A DNA stretch of 64,000 bases from Setaria digitata. Lineage: Eukaryota > Nematoda > Chromadorea > Rhabditida > Setariidae. Under the pieces are notes generated by a model. It was given only the letters and a program-made list of their open reading frames with translations. It did no database searches and had not been told where the DNA came from. The stretch's first letter is position 1, and each line of letters opens with the position of its first letter. The stretch lies in assembly GCA_003640385.1 (NCBI GenBank), contig RCAB01000083.1, positions 62,001-126,000 on the forward strand, written 5' to 3'. The position numbers and the translations under genes were made by a program. Positions 36,681 through 64,000 of this stretch are shown here, piece after piece.

Positions 36681-38104
36681 TTATAGTTCTCAGAAGCGGC
36701 TTTATAAAATTATACAAAGAGCAAGGTTGTTTAATTAATAATCAGAGGATATTCTCGAGTTTTTTCCCGAAATCGATCCATCGCCCATTCCTACAACTTG
36801 GGATGCTTATGTAAAATTTCGTTCAAGCTTAATAAATTGAGATGAAAGATAAATTGACACAACGGATGTCACATTAAATATTTCGTCAGAGTGAATGAAA
36901 TTTTCTTGACTGAAAAAGATATAAAAATCAATAAAAAAAGAATTCGATTTTATCGATAATTAATGGAATTTTTTATAAAATTATGTAATCTCATTACTTT
37001 CCAGATTTAAACCACTTGAAATACTCTGTAATAGAAATATTAAAGCCAAAATTTAGGGATTAAGTTGGTTTTACAAAATGAATCCTAAATTTTTCTCACA
37101 ATTGCTATTCTTCCAAGTTTTTTTCTAACCATATATATATGGTTAGAAAAAAGTGTATATAAATATATGATTAAAAATATATATATGTGTATACACTACA
37201 TGCAAAAAGGAGCAAAAAATATAAAAAGCACCAATTTTGTTACATAAAAAATAACGAAAACAAATGATTATTTTAAAGACACTTTCAATAAATACAATTC
37301 ATAAGAAGATCACCTTGTGATGAAAATGCGAATGTATATAGTATTTCGCAGTGGAAACAATCACTTTTTGAATTTATAATCTGAAACTCAGTTAGAGGAC
37401 CTCTCAAGGTTTATAGTCAAGATTTCGTCAATTTGCTGTGGTTTAGAGTTAAAATCCTGTCAGTTATAGATAAGAAAAAAGTTAAAGAAGGCGGGAAATG
37501 TCAATGTTAGTTTCATTTCATTCATTTTTTGTTCAAAATTTTAGAATTACCATTTAAAGAAGCACCCACTACGACATTGCTCTAAACGATTATCAATTAT
37601 ACATCTAATTACAAGCGTAAGCTGCAGAAACATTGTCTATCTTTTAAACCTCTTCTATAGCGTCATTTTAAGAAAAAAAAATTTTCGAATTATTTCAGAA
37701 TGACAGCTAATTAAAAATTTAAAAAATTTTCCTCAAAGAAAATAATTCTGAGGACATCAAGAAAAATTGGCGAGAATGTCAGAGATCTCAATCGACAACT
37801 GTTAGTAGTAAAGTTTATCAAAGATATCATCAACATGTTAGTTTGACCTTTAGAAGAAAACATCGCCTTGTACCCTCCCCTGTACCCAATTACGTTCAAC
37901 CGTAGGTGACATGACAATGGACCTATCATTCATCAGATGATTGATCAAGCCATTTAGCAAGGTGATCAATCTAATTTGCTTATGACACGTGTCATGTTCG
38001 TGAATTACTTCTGATCACTTTTCTTTGTTCCGATACAATTCCCAACACAGAGCAAAAATTTGACAGTGTATAATTCAGCGAATAAATTATTAAAGAGAAA
38101 GAAT
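36681..38104. other. Intergenic region between convergent genes
   Basis: No supported exon. It holds a perfect 34-bp palindrome (37119-37152) and short AT dinucleotide runs just after it. Confidence 0.5.
37119..37152. repeat. Perfect 34-bp palindrome with (AT)5 centre
   Basis: TTTTTTCTAACC, then ATATATATAT, then GGTTAGAAAAAA reads identically on both strands. It would extrude as a cruciform or form a perfect RNA hairpin. AT-rich repeats follow to about 37195. Confidence 0.85.
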
Positions 38105-58399
<20,295 letters not shown>

Positions 58400-61300
58400 T
58401 TTTCCCTGAGCAATTACCGGATCAGAAATGCACTGAGGTCAAGGGTTAGGTATTGCTGATAGATCCATCTGCATAATGAACAAACGACGAGCTACTGCTT
58501 GAAATGTTCATTTGCTTCGAAATTGTCGACCGTGCAGCACCGTTGTGTTATTGTTTCAAATAAAACCACTGAGATCACACACTGAAATTGTTTGACTTCA
58601 AATTTTTAATCAATAAATTTCATTTGTATATTCAGCAGTATGCTGTGTCAGTGAATGGATGGAGAGGAAAGAAGTGATCCAGTTGAAATCGAATTGCATG
58701 AACTATCATTGTAGGATAGGAACTGATCAACGTGATTACCAGCTTATGATCGTTGCCTAATCACCTGATGATAGCAACAACAAAGACTTCGCGCAACCAT
58801 CGGCAATGAAATGCGTGAGGCACGTACCACCACATACAGAATAAGTGAAATGCGTGAAATACGTATTTACACATATAAATACAAGCGAACATTCACAAAA
58901 GTGCATTTTCTTCAAATAAAAGAGCTTAAATTTCAGAATATTAAGCACAAGTAAATAAATTGCCGTCGTTCTGTCTTTGTAGCTTAATTTACGCGTGACA
59001 CTTTTTTATAATCGTAAAAGACGCAAGATTGATAGTGTAATGGCTCTAATTATTTCTAAGGATGTAAATTGAAGAACTTCTTTATACTTTGAAAGGAACA
59101 AAAGTTGCTTAAGGAATCGCTCTGAAGTCAGATTTTCAGCTAAAATGAAACGTAAATACCGCAGATGAACAATACGGAAAAAAAAGTGGAAAAATCGGAA
59201 AGTACTGATTAAATGAAATTCCTTATTTTTTTGTTTCTGAAGTGCTATCAATAAGTGAAATGTTCGTTATATGGACAGCAATGAAAATGATAGTTAAGCT
59301 GTTCGGACTGAAATTTAAAAAATTAAATAAATAAAAAACGGAGAGGAAAGATTCCGATAGTTCGATGACATCATTTTATTCAAAAATTTACAATTAAAAT
59401 ATCATCGGAATAATCCGTCGCTATTTCATGAGTTGGGTGACATTTGTTCGCAGTTTAGGAAAAAAGACTGAAAATGTGAGTTGTTTCATCCGAAGACATT
59501 CGATGATTTTCCGTGAAATTCAAATGATAGAAGTTCGATGAAAGTTCGAAATTATCGAAAATCTCAATGTATTTAATGAAATGAGTCATAGAAAATAATT
59601 TTAGGGGCCCTTCCTGATGGCTTGAAGTAACATAGCATCTTCTGCAATGGGTCTGTGCACATAGCAGCTGTTACAGACACACCTAGAGACAGACAAACAG
59701 ACGAAAAGGTGGAATTTAAGGCAAATTAAGGAAAGACCAATGATGACCTTGGTGTCAGAGGAGGGAATTTCGCGCACTTGTCTTCTGAGAGTGAGAGTTT
59801 CGCGCAAGCGCTTGAATACTATCAACTATTGCGCCTATATATCTATTCATAGCTACTGCAGGTGGTATTTGATCCGAATATTTACTCTCTATCCGTCGTG
59901 TTTTAATCAGTTCTCTTTAAACACACACTCGAATATAAAATTAGAATTGAAGTATCAAATTATAATATTCATTCTCAAGCAGTACTTTTATAATATGGAT
60001 AGCAAAGGTGAAATTAGATGTAAATCACAATTAGATGCTTTCATACTGAAGCATCTCAGGAAGCGTTATGTACTGATATTGACTACATCAAGATATAAAT
60101 AGCAGAATATAAGTATATTGGAAACGAATAGTACGTGAACCAGTTTGTGATTGAAATATAATCTTTCCGTTTACGAACAATTTCTGGAGAATTGAAATCA
60201 TGAAATTACTGCGACCATTTCAAAGTACCTCTCAAATACTTCCAGGATCAAGCAAGTTGAATCCACACGAATACCTACCTCATCAACAAACCGACACACC
60301 AGCAGCACACTTCTGATATTTTCAAGCAAAAAATCGATTTCAAAGCAATATTCCCTTAATTCTATGTATTTGATTACTTTCCAACGACGTCATCAATTCT
60401 TGTAATAGTAAGAGGAAAACAGAAATACATGTGGGAAGGAACTAGTTGTTAAGTTGTAATTAATAAAGAAGCAACTACATCCCGTCCATACACCCAGTGA
60501 TTTCAAACTTGCAAGTTATGAATCGTTTTTTTCTTCAAAATAAAGTATGCATTATAAGCATAAATGCTAAGTGGCATCAATCATTTGCAGCTTGAGTTGC
60601 AAAATTTCAAGGGAGTGTAAAACGATCAGTTCATCGATTCAGTCATTCCCACTAACAATCAATTCAGCTTCCCAAAGAAAAATGCTGCAATGCTGGCCAA
60701 GATAAACTTATTTGTAAGTATCAAAGAATTCTGTAGAAACTTCGTTGCAAAAGTTAGGGGGAAATCGGAGTGAATTGAAGAAAAGAGAAGGAAAAAATGT
60801 GTTGGGAGAGTGAAAAAATGGCATGCAATAAGATATGCTTTTGCCAGTCTCATCACTGAAGTAGCACAACAAATCGATGGCCAACAGCATCTGTGTGCTT
60901 CGTTTTATTAAAACACAACAATATTATTAAATATTTCTATGATAATTCCCGTGAAGTAAGAAATCATAACATTCTCGGTCCTGTCGCTGATGCCTAAATT
61001 CAGTCTAATCTCGGTTCCTATCAATTTGCGCTATTGTAGTCGAGAACAGAAAGAGACAAAGTATTATTATCAAGATGTTCAAGAGGTTCCACAGCAGCTT
61101 ACCAACACTACAAATACTACATCAGTGTAATAGTCTCATTACTATCCGTCTAAAAGCTTCTATTACTTGTTATTTTCCTGAGCAGTCGAAAGTCGGTACT
61201 GACTGATTACCATTATGATTGTATTATACATCGCAGGATGCAACTGCCTTGAAAAGATATCTTTTTATCGTTTCAGAGTGGCCTTCAATTTACAGGCATC

Positions 61301-61894
61301 ACGAAACATGTCATTACCAAAAGAGGTTGTGAAATATTAAATCCTTTATTTACTCGTCCAAACAAATAAACTGTCTAAATTCGTCCTTTCCCCTTTTCAC
61401 TAGAAACCAATCAATGCAGTGATATGAACAAAAGAAAACGATATGGCGTTTCAGTCACGGCCTCAAATTTCACCTCTCATAACTTACAAATACGCTAAAA
61501 ATTAACAGTTATCCCTAAAATCCCAAATAAAACATGGCATGCTCTAAGGTGCGAGCATCTGAAAGAAAAAAGGTTGAGAAAAAGAAAAAAAATTGCCGAA
61601 ATTTTTAGAAAATTCAGCGTATTCATCTGAAAATTTTTAGTAAATTTTACTATCTACTGATTTAAAAATTGTCCTGCAGGCTGTTAAAACAATATCCAAC
61701 TTTGTACATTAAAAACAGTAACAACAATGGAACAACACAAATATAAACTTCAACTATTTCGAAAATATATACAAATTTCTCGAAAATGTAATAAACTTTA
61801 CAGTTTCCCTATGCTTTCGAAGCATATCTTAATATCATTGAGCTAAAAACCACCATGATCCAAAAATTTGAAACGAAACTATAAGGTAGACATG
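58400..61894. other. Intergenic region between the large gene and SRP54
   Basis: Several short frames occur, the longest at 59740-60102 on the plus strand, but none has a signal peptide, conserved motif or splice-supported partner. The 5' flank of the large minus-strand gene is immediately right of 58399, with an acceptor-like CTCAG eight bases before its ATG. Confidence 0.45.

Positions 61895-64000
<2,106 letters not shown>

Noticed and set aside
59740..60102. 120-residue plus-strand ORF
   Set aside because: No motif, signal peptide or partner exon. The composition drifts along the frame as in random AT-rich sequence.

Overview
The window is nuclear DNA from a nematode, most likely a parasitic clade III (filarial-type) worm. 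The evidence is very AT-rich DNA, multi-exon genes with TTTTCAG-type acceptors and GTAAG-type donors, splice acceptors only 3-9 bases upstream of several ATGs (as expected for spliced-leader trans-splicing), a cuticle collagen and an FMRFamide-receptor-like GPCR. Species and strain cannot be read from the sequence. No bacterial, viral or organellar segment, CRISPR array, rRNA or tRNA was seen. Gene models were built by hand from reading frames, splice signals and phase agreement. Proteins were named from memory of families, without database search.

Layout. 0.9-3.2 kb: plus-strand peptide GPCR, five exons. 3.2-14.4 kb: mostly non-coding, with a degenerate 36-bp minisatellite, a possible small secreted-peptide gene at 5.4-6.0 kb, a diverged direct repeat and a 15-bp-stem hairpin. 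14.4-24.3 kb: a long chain of in-phase exons, entered as two halves. It begins with a signal peptide and ends with one transmembrane helix and a basic, Ala-rich tail, so it is probably one nematode-specific type I membrane protein of about 1,000 residues. 25.4-26.6 kb: the 3' end of a second membrane protein with a similar layout. A single-N assembly join carrying a 74-bp duplicated overlap lies just upstream. 28.4-29.7 kb: a small split gene on the minus strand that long plus-strand open frames hide. 33.3-35.5 kb: plus-strand cuticle collagen with a second single-N join at an exon edge.

38.1-58.4 kb: a 20-kb minus-strand gene with about 19 exons and an N-terminal membrane anchor, not recognised. 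A large intron region holds a 395-bp uninterrupted (CA)n array, a GC-rich promoter-like island, a GTA-triplet array and, on the opposite strand, a complete small gene for a secreted Cys-rich protein (45.6-46.3 kb). 61.9 kb to the right edge: the 3' part of the gene for SRP54, the GTPase of the signal recognition particle, on the minus strand and cut by the window end.

The genes do not form an obvious pathway or operon. They share a membrane, secretion and cuticle theme: GPCR, large type I membrane protein, collagen, secreted Cys-rich protein and the SRP54 targeting factor.
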